DNA of 64,000 nucleotides, taken from positions 1,550,001 to 1,614,000 of the forward strand of contig CM075941.1 in the NCBI GenBank assembly GCA_038030265.1, in the 5' to 3' direction. A model generated the notes under the pieces. That model did not search any database. It saw only the letters and a program-made list of their open reading frames with translations, and was not told the DNA's origin. The stretch comes from Corythucha ciliata (taxonomy: Eukaryota; Arthropoda; Insecta; Hemiptera; Tingidae). The translations under genes were made by a program, and so were the position numbers. Each line of letters opens with the position of its first letter. Position 1 is the stretch's first letter. Shown piece by piece: positions 9,895 through 21,782 of this stretch.

Positions 9895-10567
9895 AGAACG
9901 TTGAAATTAAAAGTATATTTGTATTTGTGTTTTCGTTGAGTGTGAAATACAAAATACTTTTGAAAATTTATTCCAAATAAAAAGCCCAAAATACTTTCAA
10001 AAATGTATTTTAAATACAGAAATACATATACTTTTCCAAAAGTATTTAAATACAATGGGGAACTTGCACATTTTTCAAAAGTTGGTGTTGCTTAAAGAGG
10101 GCTCTTCCACAAGCCTATTGCTCACATTAAACTTTGAAATCAGTCAAGGATGCTTTTTTTGGGAATTTTTAAAAATTTTGAGTGGGGGTTCGATTACGTA
10201 AAAACTTACTTATTGAAATGGATGATGCGGGGAAGAGGGGGTTAGACGAGTTTAATGGGGGGACATTTTTTATGTTATTTGTAAACAAACAATTTTAGAG
10301 TTCCCTCAAATGCTTCACAAGTAAGTATTTACGTCATTTCCCCTCGCACCATCCATCCTCTTCTGAAGAACTTTGAACCTTTTTTAAAAATCTTAAAACG
10401 CACCAATCGGGTTGCAACTTCCGTTGTTATCCTTCAGTTCACGGGTCAAATCACCGGTATGCTTTTCTACCCAATCTGAGATTCATGCAAGTTCCCCATT
10501 ACAAAATACGTATTTTGTATGTAAAATACAATGCATTTTTAATACTCAAGTATCTTGCCCACCCCTG
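9895..10567. mobile_element. hAT-like non-autonomous remnant, split by another element
   Basis: Both sides of an insertion (9895-10053 and 10500-10567) are built from palindromic words of the GTATTTTAAATACAAAATAC type. The right end reads TTGCCCACCCCTG, the complement of CAGGGGTGGGCAA, a common hAT terminus. No left terminus or 8-bp target duplication was found, so the copy is truncated on the left. Confidence 0.45.
10054..10499. mobile_element. 446-bp element with ATGGGGAACTTGCA inverted ends
   Basis: ATGGGGAACTTGCA at about 10055 is matched by TGCAAGTTCCCCAT at 10485-10498. The right half of the insert (10310-10499) closely resembles 57895-58102, showing it is a dispersed repeat. It carries no coding frame. 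It lies inside the hAT-like remnant. Confidence 0.5.
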
Positions 10568-13500
10568 CTACAGGAGGTCGAATAAGCAGATTATTGCTGG
10601 AAAACAATTGGCAACCGTGCTTTATTTGCCTAGGGACTAACTAGTCTTACTCCCTGGGGAGTGAATTTCGATCATTACAGCATAATTTGTAGGGGGTGAA
10701 CACCAGTTTGCGTACCGGTTGTACATAAACTCTTTTTATTTCATTCCAATGCCTAATATCTAAAAGAAAAGACGTTAATTCTCGGATCAACATGAAAAAA
10801 TTCGCTGAATCGCGATTAAAATAGAGTCCAAGCTTGTAATTCACGGCTAAAAATGTCCTGGCCGTCATTGCACGTGGGTGAAGCTGCGATAAATCATCAC
10901 CAATTCAGACGAAGGGTCAGAATTGGTGTGTTGGCTTGAGATTTTCAAGCTCGAGGCGAGCAGGTGATTAATTAGAATCACGGAGTTTGAACTCTCACCC
11001 TGCCCTGGGTGCATTCGCCTCTTTCCCGTTCCATTAAGAGACCAGCGGGAAGGGATGACGTGACGGGGGAACGCCGGTGGCGGACAAAATGTGTCCTACA
11101 TTGGTAGGAGGTTTATCATAGGGTTTAAGGTTTAACATTTATTTGTTCTTGGTTTACGGTTCCGGAAGCCTTGCCTTTGTTTTTTGAAGGGGTATGGCTT
11201 TTACCTATTTATTTATTGTTATTTTGTGTTATACTATAATGGTAAGTTTGAGGGGCGTTTTGTTTTATCAACTGACAAGTTTTGTCAGGTCCTTTCTTAT
11301 AAGGTTGAAGATGTCTGGCAGCAGCTGAAACCGGTCCCGTAATAAAATAATCTTTACGCGACGTGAACGTCTCTCCTTTTTTTCTGCATCACTAATTCCT
11401 TGCTAAAATTGAAAAAACGCTAATTCGCGGTTCTCACAGACTAGCTCGTGGCTAAAATTTGCCCAAGAGAGGAGGTTCACGCTGGGCGGCTTTCATCCGT
11501 CTCGCCTGAACCCAAAGAGTGTGTACCAGGGTCACCAAGACTGATGAGTACGTTACGACGAAGGCACGATAGTAATCCAAGTCAAGAGCCCCTCCAAAAT
11601 TTATGATTAATCCGCTCCTAATAATGACTTTTATTGTAAGAAGACTTGAAAGGCTGAGATGAAGATTGAATTGATTTTTAATCGCATTATTGTCTTATCA
11701 AAGTTCGAATCCTTCCAACCCGTAATTTTTCGATCCCCAACCCTGCGTCTTTCACTAAGAGTTCGTCGAATATAATGATTCCCGGGAGTCGTGTTTACAA
11801 GAAATGAGAACAGACAAGAAACGACTGGAATTTCTTATTACATTCCTTGATTTACCGTAAGAAGGGAGAGGGGAAAAAATATCAAATTTTCTGTAAGAAA
11901 GGATTGCCGTGGAAAGAGGTTTTGCTCGCGGGAGGGGGGGGGAGCCGTAGGGTTATTTCCGTGAAATAAAACGCAGCGCAGTTTCGTTTCTTTCACAAGA
12001 TATATCTTATAAACGGATAAATGGGCGACTTCTTTAGCTCTTTTATACTTGGAACACTTTCTCCTTTTCAGAAAGATCTGCCAGAAGCTTAGAATTGTGA
12101 CATCTCGATAAACCCTAGTAATAACTTATACAATACACCCTTGCTCGACTTATAATAATTAACTGTAAATCCCAATCCTTTCTGTCTAAGACTTATAGGA
12201 TCATGACCGAAGAAGCACTATATACATCCAAGAGGTGAGATAAGCTTCCTTCTCCCCTTATATTCTATAAAACTCTATGTGCTTTCTAATGATCAATACC
12301 GTTGAACGTTCGATACGATAAGATTAGGTTGCTTGTTGAGGTCATCAATCACTTCTAAATTGAGTGTCTAATCGCGTACAGCGTGTTGCAGGGTATTTTG
12401 TTTAAAAACGTTCAGCCCCCCCCCCCCAAAAAAAAGAAGATATTTTACTGGAAGCCTGCCAGAGCAACACTCTCGAACTCGATTGCGAAATGAGAATCAG
12501 AAATGACTGTTCCCTTTTTGTTTTGACATTTCAATCGTCAACGGTCGGTCATGTCATCTCTCATCCCTTTCAATGGAGGTATAATAGTGTGGAATTGTTA
12601 GAAATTGAGGATAACTTGGATGAAACCACCGCCCAAAGGTTTTTCTTTGCGGTGAATGCCCGTGAGAAGTGTGTTTATCGGGGCTTCAGGATTTAAATGC
12701 GTGATATTGCAATCTTTTTATTAAACCTTTTAAAGATTAATATACATTTTCTTATTCCATTCAGTATGGTCAAGTATTTGGAGGAACCCGAGTGGAAACG
12801 AATACATATTTAACTCTAAATGGATAAAACTAGTTGAAAGCTTTGTGAGCTCCTTACATTTATTTAAGTTACCTACATTATTATTTCACGGAATTTCTCT
12901 CTCTCATCTTTTTTTCAATAAGCGGCTTTCAATTTACGAAACAAGTGGAAAACTCTGGATTTATTTCCAACATTTTCGAATAGCCACGCACTTGGCACGC
13001 TATTATATTTTCATGCCGTTTTATTTGGCGTGAAACATGTGCAGTTGGTCTCAATGGGGCAATCATAACGAAAGACTTCAACGTTTACTGACATTTACTA
13101 TGTGGAATACATACTTGTTCGGTACAATTTGCATGCATGGATACCTCCTGTACGAACTGCAATGTAAATAAACTTCGACTCTTGTTTTTTTTTTTGTTTT
13201 TTTCGCGCAATGCAAGCTTATATATAAGGCGTATAAAAGGCCGTGCAATAAAAATTGCGACTCTTGCGATCACGCGGATATTCAGCCAGAAAACGTCCAA
13301 TTTCGAGGATATTCGTCAGCTTATTAGCTCTTTTTGGTACCGGCTAGCCTGGGTTGGGTTCCGTCACCACAAAAAAAGCCACAAAGTCTTCAATTTTTCA
13401 AATTATGGCCCCTAGACTAGCATTATTGAAGGAATGAAGATCCAAAAGTCGCATTGCCGGGGGATATTCGGTCATGGAACTTTCAATTTCCTCGGCATAT

Positions 13501-14204
13501 TCGTCAGTCTCCGGGCTCAGTTGGAGCCAGCTAGACAGTTGAGTCCGTTGTCACAAAAAAGGCCCTGAAACTTACAATTTTACTTAAACTAAGACCCTGA
13601 ACTTGATATTCTGCTCAAATTAACAACTGAGCAGCCGAAAATTTCAATTTCGTTGCGGATATGTTAATTTGAAATTCTATACTCAAATTCACACTTGAAA
13701 TCGTATTACACGGCCATTCGTCAAGATTATGTGCGCAGTTGGGGTCTGCTAGACGACCTTATAGAAAAAACAGGCCCTGTAACTTGGAATTATATATATC
13801 TTGCAAATTATACCCGGAACCATCAAATTTCAGAGATACATTTGCCTCTAAAACGTTGTAATTTTCTTGGGGGGCGACAGCTGGGCGTTCTGGTTGCATT
13901 AAGAATTGGTGTAGTTATCTCCATTTTAGCCTGCAAATTGACGCTTATTCCCAGTATTAGCCACGAATCAACGGTTTAAAAAAGAAAATCCTACTACAGT
14001 AGTCTACTATAGTAGCGGGAGGTAGTCATCCCTTGATCAAGGGGGGGTTGGGCAGCTTCCGATACACCTTTGCCATTTTGCAGGCTTATTATCGGAAATC
14101 TGGAGATCAAATACACCAATTCAAGGTAAATCAGTGACTGTGAATTGTCACAGAAACTGAAATCTGCCGTTTGTGACCGCATCTATTATTCCGGGTGTGA
14201 AAAA
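10568..14204. other. 3.6 kb without a recognisable gene
   Basis: Scattered repeat A words occur in reverse near 11400-11470 and forward near 13915-13975. A C/A run lies near 12417-12435. Short frames here (for example 12490-12696 and 13695-13979) show no domain. Confidence 0.45.
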
Positions 14205-15060
14205 ATGCCTCCTCCCCCCCTCCACCGACAGAAATTGGTTCTTTATGGCGCGAAAAACCCCGAAAAAATTGCGTTTTAGTGAACCAGGATCGCAAAAAAT
14301 TGGTTTTGAGTGTGCAAATCCTCGTAATTGTCTAATTATTGTAACGTTTCTGAAAGAGCCAAATTCACGAAATTGGTTTATGCAGCAAGCCAAAATACAC
14401 AGTGAGGATTTTGTGAGCTCACGAAAATAGTTTTTTTTTTTTTTGCGCGCAAAATCCGCAAAATTGTCATTAGGGAGTGCAACTTCACGAATGAGGCAAC
14501 AGCAGCAAGAAACTGGATGGCCAGCCACACGAAAATCGGATTTGTTCCCTCCCCCCCCCCCCACAATCAATGTCCCACCGAAATGACTCCTAGAGGAACC
14601 TACAAAAGTGGTTTTTCAGTGAGTCAAACAGGCTACAATTGGTTCATAGTGGCAAAAATCAGCAAAAACGGTCTCCGAATTTCATCACCACACGTGTTAG
14701 TTAGCAACTGAAATCAGAGAAATTGATTTTTTTAGTGAGTCTAACACGTTAAAAGGTCCTTTTTTTGTTCAGAAAAATTCGCAAAGCTTTTTTTTTTTTT
14801 TTTTTTTTAGGAGTGAAATCGAGCCAGATCAAATCGGGGCCAGGGCAAATTGATTGGATTATGAAAAATTGGGTTTTTAGTGCGGAAATGGATTCAAGTG
14901 TACAAAAGCAACTTAAGTTGCGCTGCAATTTCAGCGTAAGAAATCCGCGAAATCGGTGTCTTAAATGAGCAACCCGATAAATTGGTTTATTGCTGAGCCG
15001 GACCTGCAAAAGTTGTGTGATCTAACAAAATGTGGTGCAGCCCTGTTGGATTTTAACTGT
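14205..15060. repeat. Repeat C array (degenerate ~30-bp units)
   Basis: Units follow the pattern AAATCCGCGAAATTGG, TTTTTAGTGAG, with strong divergence and insertion of T runs near 14431 and 14787. Similar but shorter tracts occur at 20110-20240 and 42840-43070. Several open frames in this block are products of the repeat and are not listed as genes. Confidence 0.55.
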
Positions 15061-15067
15061 TTAATGG

Positions 15068-15152
15068 TATCCGGCGGTGGGCAAGCGCCCCACGAAAGCT
15101 GCGCTTTCAAGTCTAGGGGAGGGCAAGTGCCCACCCCTGCCTCCTGGCAACG
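15068..15152. repeat. Short G/C-rich palindromic repeat, copy 1
   Basis: GGTGGGCAAGCGCCCCAC and GGGGAGGGCAAGTGCCCACCCCTGCC-type words (trimmed) form overlapping palindromes. A close relative lies at 23945-24035, also at the edge of a short-repeat array. The terminus resembles hAT-type ends, but no target duplication was found. Confidence 0.4.
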
Positions 15153-15189
15153 CATACAATAGTAGTAAAATTTTAGTCACAATGTTGAC

Positions 15190-17130
15190 TCGAGAAAACA
15201 TGAATTGACTTTTTTTTTTTTCAACATTAGCTGAACCTGCTGAGCGTTTCTTTACTGATTTTTCTCAAATTTATAGCCGCAAATCAGTCAATTGTTCCAA
15301 TTTTATTTCTGATTTAGCAATTTTTCCCAAATTCTTGCCATGAGTTAGCGTTTTTTGTAGTATTCGCCATGAAGTTGCCTTCAGAACCGTCAACTGGTGT
15401 TTTCTCAATATTTGCAATTTATTTGAGTTTGTCTCGTTTCTCTTAATTCAACCGCAAATTAACGATTTTTTCCCAGCAATTTCACGGGTGCATTGACGTT
15501 TTTTTAAATTCAACCGCCAGTTAGTAATTGGTCTCAATTTAACTCATGAATTAGCAAATTTTTCCCCATTCGAGTCATGTATTAGCGCTTTTTCTCCATT
15601 TTAGCCACTAAGTTGCCTTCAGAATTGGCGTTTTTTTCGATTTTAGCCGTGAATTAGTGATTTTTATTCAATTTTAGCAGTTTATTTTGCGTTTATCCAT
15701 ACTTGATTCGTCAATCAGCGCTTTTTCTTCATTCATCCGCGCTGTTTAACGATTTTTCTCGATTTTAGCCATAAGAATTGACGTTTTTCTCTTATTCTAG
15801 CAGTGTCCCTCGCTTTAACCAGCCGATTAGCACCGTCCCTCAATTTTAAGCTACGAAGTAACAATTTCCCGAGTCGTGTATTAGCGCTTTTTCTCAATTT
15901 TAGCCACAAAGTTGCCTTCAGAATTGGCGTTTTTCTCGATTTTAGCCGTGAATTAGCGATTTTTATTCAATTTTAGCCGTTTATTTGCGATTTTTCAAAT
16001 TTTGCCCGTGAATTTGAGCTTATTTTGAATTTATTTACAAATTTTGACTTTCTCTCAATTTTAGCCGCAGATTAACGTTTTTTCCACTTCTAGCCGCGCG
16101 AATCAATTTTTTTCTCAATTTATAGTCGCGAATTAGTGATTTGTCTCAATTTTACCCGTAAATTAGCATCAGATTTACACGATAGCACTCGCTTTTAAAG
16201 TTTAGCCGTGCATTAGCGATTTTTATTTAATTTTAGCAGTTTATTTTGCGTTTATCCAAACTTAATTCGTCAATCAGCGCTTTTCCTTCATTCATCCGCT
16301 ATTTAACGATTTTTCTCGATAAGAATTAACGTTTTTTCTCTTATTCTAGCAGTGTCCCTCGCTTTAACCAGCCGATTAGCACCGTCCCTCAATTTTAAGC
16401 TGCTAAGTAACAATTTCCCGAGCCGCCGTATTAATGTATTTCTCTATTTCATCCGTAATCTAGCTATTTATTTCAATTTGATCAATGAATTAACGTTTTT
16501 CCTCTATTTTAGCGGGAAAGTCACCTTCTGAGAAAGCAGCGACTGGTGCTGCTTTCTCAATTTTAGCCGTGTATTAGTGATTTTTTACCTTTTATTAGCG
16601 GTTGTCTTAACTTTATCCGTGAATTTGCACTTGTTCTGAAATCATCTGACAATTATCACTTTCTCGAAATAACGTTTTTTCCCAATTTTAGCTGCGAATT
16701 ATTATTATTATTTCTATTTTAGCGGCGAATTAGTGAGTTGTCTCAATTTTACCCGTAAATTAGCAATTTCTATCAATTTGTGCCATGAATTAGCACTTTT
16801 TCGCAATTTTAGGCCGAATGTTGCACTTGAGAAGCTACAAATTGGTGTTTCGAACTGAGGTTTTTCTCAATTTCAGCCGTGAATTGGCGATTTTTTTAAT
16901 TTTAGCCGTTTATTACCGTTTTTCCACATATTTGTGATTTCTCTTTATTTATTCGCTATAATTAACTATTTTTATAGATTTTAGCCCCATGAGTTAATGT
17001 TTAATTCTCAATTTTAGCCTCGAATTGGCATTTTATCTTCTTTATCCAGTTAATTAGTGATTTTCTTGTACACTTTATCCGCGCGAAACTTATTCGCTAT
17101 TGTTCTTTTTTCTTTATGTGTCCCAGCAAT
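15190..17130. repeat. Largest repeat A array, with an internal segmental duplication
   Basis: About 1.9 kb of degenerate ~30-bp repeat A units in one orientation. Within it, 15642-15874 and 16201-16422 are a clearly closer pair: both run from TTTAGCCGTG through TTTATCCA, TCAATCAGCGC and CTAGCAGTGTCCCTCGC to ACAATTTCCCGAG. A segment of several units was therefore copied as a block after the units had diverged. A few further units lie at 17526-17585 beyond an inserted foldback element. Confidence 0.75.
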
Positions 17131-17525
17131 TAACTAATTGCAAACTAGACGACCCTTGTCTTAGGACTTTTCAAGGGATTACTCCCCCCTCACCGCACCA
17201 CCCTAGTCATCCTGCAGTGAATTCGAGGGAGTGGGGAGGCTGAAAATAAAGAATTAAACTTTATTGAAGCTAAATTCTTACCATTTTTGGGAGAGCGCCT
17301 GGCGCGAAACTAGGAGGTCGTGGGTTCGAATCCCACCCTGGGAGCATTTTTTTCTCGGAACTCAAAACAAGTAAAAAATGGTAAGTATTTAGCTTCAATA
17401 AAGTTTAATTCTTTATTTTCAGCCTCCCCACTCCCTCGAATTCACTGCAGGGTGACTATGGTGGTTGGTGAGGGGGGAGTAATCCCTTGAAAAGTCCTAA
17501 GACAAGGGTCGTCTAATTTGCATTT
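17131..17525. mobile_element. Foldback element with ~155-bp arms and a tRNA-like loop
   Basis: The left arm 17131-17286 and the right arm 17372-17525 are nearly identical inverted repeats; for example TTAGGACTTTTCAAGGGAT on the left matches ATCCCTTGAAAAGTCCTAA on the right. The ~85-bp loop holds the 3' two-thirds of a tRNA. The element interrupts a repeat A array. Target duplication is uncertain. No protein is encoded, so mobility would depend on another element. Confidence 0.75.
17292..17344 (+). pseudogene. tRNA-derived 3' fragment inside the foldback element
   Basis: The loop contains an anticodon arm (CCTGG / CTAGG with a 7-base loop CGCGAAA), a 5-base variable region AGGTC and a perfect T-arm GTGGG-TTCGAAT-CCCAC, followed by CCTGGGAGCA. 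The T-arm includes a consensus B box. The 5' acceptor strand and most of the D-arm are missing, and base 33 is G where tRNAs have U. It is therefore a tRNA remnant and not a working tRNA. Confidence 0.7.
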
Positions 17526-17585
17526 AATTATTCGCTATTTATTGGTGATTTTTCTCGATTTTAGCTACGAATTGGCGTTTTTTTT

Positions 17586-20500
17586 TTTCATATCACCTCT
17601 CGCTGTACCAGATTCTTGCTCAATGGCTCCAATCAAATTCCATAACTCTCTCAATCCCTCGTAATTTATAATCATCATCATCAGTGAAATCTATAACACG
17701 TTTGAAAACCGATTCAATGTTCTGTAAAAATAAGGCCCTAGAGGCGGTATCCGAATAAAATTGAACGCGGAAACCTTAATGCACATTGAAATTACCGATG
17801 ACGAGTCCCCATTTGACTAAAGACATTATAGAATAAAGAATAGCTCAACATAATATTTGCTTCAACGCTAAACTTCACTTACTGTAGAGCATCAAGTAAT
17901 TTCACAGGATGAGCTTACTATTCAAATTACAGAGTAAAAGCGTTGAAATAGTCGTCAGCCGTTCACTTATAGGTCGTTACTGTAAAGTACGGCGCGGTGG
18001 AAGAGATTTCATCACTGAAATCTCTTCCCTTTTCCTTGTCTAATCCCATAATACCCATTCGACACTGTACCATTCAATCGGATTTTGATGGAGCACATTT
18101 GAATACAGGGCACACCAGCCATTTTGTGGCTTTATAAGCGGGTGAAAAACTCACAGTTTTCTAGATGCTGTATACTTGCATTGTTATCAGTGGCTTCGCA
18201 GCTACAGATCTATAGATTTCTTCAATTTTCATGACATATAGAGCTACAATTCTTTAATCATTTTATGATTTTCTAGGATGGATTGTAAGGCAGGGTGACA
18301 AAATGGTAAAACGCCAGCACTGGTCGCTTCCCCAAAAATGGTTGGCGAGGCAAAAACCTTTCATCTCGTTAATTTACTCTGGTGATGGGGGGGGTAGGGA
18401 GGTGGGACATTTCTCGCCATGATTCTCTCAGTGAATGAAGCGTTGAGGGGCAACAAGGCCATTTTCGTTTGATTATGAACAACAAAATTTCACCCAGCTT
18501 CGAGTTTTCTACTATACAACTTGCTCAGAAAGCGTAAGAAAAGAAAGAGGAATGACCCGGAGAAATGAAAGGTTTCTTTCAATTTTGTGTCTGTGGGGTG
18601 GGGTGGATGGGAAGAGGTCGCAAGATGTAATTAAAGATGGAAAAGTTGCTAAAATTGTACGTGCCTCCGGCCCAAGACAAAGGAGAAGAGATGAGGGACA
18701 TTATTTTTTCTCTGGCGAAGAGTTAATGTTTCCAGGCATAAAAAAAAAACTTTTGTTCTTAAAAAAAAAACTTGCCTGCGAATATTTAAGCTGAACGCGT
18801 TTTTAATTGTGTTATTGAGATAAGAATCATGCTGGAAAATATTTAAGATTAATCTACAATGGAACTGAAAAAGGTAATTTATACAACGGTCGACTTTTAT
18901 CTCAAAAAGCATAAACGATTGTGCATAATCGAGGATAATTGACGACAGATGATGCACAGTGATCGACCCAGAATACTGAAATGAAAGATGTTGTGTCTCT
19001 CTGATATTCTTTCAATTGTCGTTAACCGGTTTCAACGGCTCAAACCACCATTATCATTTTAACAAAAAAAAAGAAAAAAAATACGGAGGATTACCTCTTT
19101 GTACGTCAATTCACAACTAAAAGCATAAAACCACCTCTTGCTTTTCTGAAAGGATTACGAACACATAGCAACCCCACCGTCAACGTCGATGAGTTGTGCA
19201 GGAAAATATATAACTTTCCATTATACTTCAACATGGGGCGTTCACTAAAAAACAGAATCCTTCAGTTCAGACCCGAGAGAGCCAAAAAGAAGCGTTATTT
19301 TTCTTTTTTTTACCTCACCCCCCCCCTAGTACGAAATAACGTATGGAGCGCCCCTATGACTATAAAAGGAAGTAGTTTCTTCAAGCCACGCTTTTGAATT
19401 TAATGCAGCGACCTCTCTCTCCTTTTTATACTGCAAGGGGTTCCTCTCTTTGCTTCTCCACTCAGGCTGCATGATGGTAAACGGATGGGAGTGCTAGAAG
19501 TGGATATATTTTTGACTTTATTTTCTTCTACGGACCAACCAACCCATTATAAACCTGCGAGCACTACTGTTCTTCTCTACTACTTTTCTTATAATAAATA
19601 TAAACCTCAATGCGTTGTGAGGTAAGAATTCTTCAGGAGAGACGCAATGGCCTGGCTATATAAACTTTTGAATGGCGGATTTTAAAACAGGTTTTTATAT
19701 TGAGCTTCATGGGACAATTTCCCCTGTGAAGTTTCAGTGTCTCTTAGAGTGTACAACTGCTGAACTTAACAAATAACAAAATACAATAATAATTATACCG
19801 TTTTGCAAGCACGCATTCTAGCACAACAATTCTCATCCTTTCCCCGTTTCAAGCACTTAAACTTCGAGGTCTCGCGAGGCGAGAAACTTTTTAACGCTTT
19901 GCAGTTTCCCATGTGTATATGTGTTTTGTTTGAAAACTTTCGCGTTCGTCCTAAATGACCGTTTGCAGACGAAATTTTGTCGTGAAAACGCGCATTTCAT
20001 TGTCAGAAAGACTTATACGCGGGCTCACACTGTTTCCGCTGCTTCTAAACCTGTAAACTAGACGCTGTTGAGTTGTTGCGTCTGTTAAGTATGTTCGCCC
20101 CCTGAAGGTTCCGGAAAATCCGCAAAAATTATTTTTTTAAAAAAGTGAACAACACCCACGGAAATGGTTTTTTGGCGAATATAAAACCCGATTTCCGTTT
20201 TAGTGAGTAATAATAGTAAAAATGGACTTTAAGCGTGCTTGAAGCTTGAAAAAAACTAGATGGTTTTTGTGAGCTCTGCCAGCGTCGACCAGTTCTTCGC
20301 AAGGGGGTTGCTCTGACCGGTACGAGTGGGCGTCAGCGAAGTCAGTAATTTTGAACTCTTTCGTTAGAGCTCAAAATGGTGAACGAAAATAATCTCCAGT
20401 CATTTTTTTCCTAATGTGTCCGACAATTAATTGAATAATTGAACTTAGATGACCCTATATACGGACAACTCCAATTGTCGAGTAAATTAAAGAGCTTTGA

Positions 20501-20869
20501 AAAAGACAACAACATGATCAAGGGGTTCTTTTATCAAATAACGGAGAAGTTGGATAAATTGTGTGGCAGCATTCAATGTGCCCACCAGGGTGAACGATTT
20601 CGGGACCAGTTGAGCATGTCAATGCTTGAAAGTTTAGACAAGCTCGCCGCACATGACCATGACCTTAACCCGCATAAGTCACTTAATCATGGAATGGTAA
20701 ATTCATTTCTCGAGTAGGTGAATACTACGCAGCTGGATTTTTGTGGGTCGAGTTTAATTTTCCAGCGTTTAGCCCATTCGTTCAGGTCAGAGGAAAGGGT
20801 CTCGAGCTCCAAGCCCGCTCTCACGCCTCGAGATGAGCTGCAGATGAAAAGCTGTGTCAACAGCGAACT
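17586..20869. other. 3.3 kb without a recognised gene; one unknown 92-codon frame
   Basis: Nothing is recognisable apart from a short repeat C-like tract near 20110-20240. The frame 20439-20717 (+) encodes a lysine- and leucine-rich, probably helical product without a known domain. It could be a fragment of a mobile-element protein or chance. Confidence 0.4.
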
Positions 20870-21110
20870 GCGCCGATATGCGGTCCAGTCTCCGTTTCAA
20901 CCTCAGACCTTCAGGAAGTAGGGATATTCGGTCCTGGTCTCATCAGCCCGGCAATTGAGCCGAGTACGGAGTCGATGGACCGCCCCTCACCGGGAGCGGA
21001 GGTGCCACTAGAGGTGAGGTGTGATTTCACTGTCGGTGATTTTGTCACTGTGACTACTCCGTCACTGTTGGCTCCGGTGATGACAACATTGAAATCAACG
21101 TTCCGGTGAC
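20870..21110 (+). repeat. Dispersed repeat, copy 1 (inverted partner at 24260-24510)
   Basis: GGTCCAGTCTCCGTTTC, CTCAGACCTTCAG, GTGCCACTAGAGGTG and GTGATTTTGTCACTGTGAC occur here in this order. The same words occur in the same order on the minus strand at 24510-24260. The region between is filled with other repeats. Confidence 0.55.
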
Positions 21111-21782
21111 ATTCCTTTCCACTTATAATCGCCTCTTCATTCGTCACTTCTATCGCTTCACTGCGCTAGAGTCTCTTGAATTAAAATTGGAGCCGTCACC
21201 TAGCCATCCTCGCAGGTTACCACATAACACTTTACCAGTTCCTCTATTGCCCAATGAACTCAGTAGCATTCCCCCCAAGTCTGTTGACTTTTTTTCTTGG
21301 ACTTATCATTAGTATTGAACCTTTAGTGTTAATATATTTTTATTCACTTCGTTTTCCAAGACCTGTGCTACAGTAATCTTGCATAATTTTACTTTATTTA
21401 AAAACACCTTCCTAGACTGGGGCGAAGCCAGCCCTTGACCAAGGCCCTTGACCCCAACAAAAGAACTGGTAGCGCAATGAATCGTCAAATTCTTCCCCGG
21501 AAACTGAGTTTTCACAAAAAAGGGTCGTAATCAATCAAAAACTAACATCTTCGTTCGGAAATTATCTGTTTTAGCCTTCTATTCCTGATTTTCTATCCAA
21601 AAACTGACAATTCTATTCAGACTTTTTCCATTAACAGACAATTCGATTTCCCCGGAAATCGATACTTGGCATTCAAATATACAGGGTGACCGACTTTTCA
21701 TCGACGTCTTGTCTGAGAGACGTAAAAATTCAAGATGGATATAATGAATATTTCTGTCGCCGGTATTTTTAATTAATAAATT
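21111..21782. other. 0.7 kb without a recognised gene
   Basis: Short frames only. The last ~60 bp before 21783 (from about 21720) resemble, in reverse, the sequence that follows the right arm of the related elements near 44500-44560, so they may belong to a longer form of the foldback element. Confidence 0.4.

Noticed and set aside
14148..14570. 140-codon minus-strand frame
   Set aside because: It lies wholly within a repeat C array; composition reflects the repeat and homopolymer runs, and no domain is visible.
15190..17130. Regular ~30-bp repeats resembling a CRISPR array
   Set aside because: Units are diverged and contiguous, with no constant repeat and unique spacers, and the setting is a eukaryotic transposon region.
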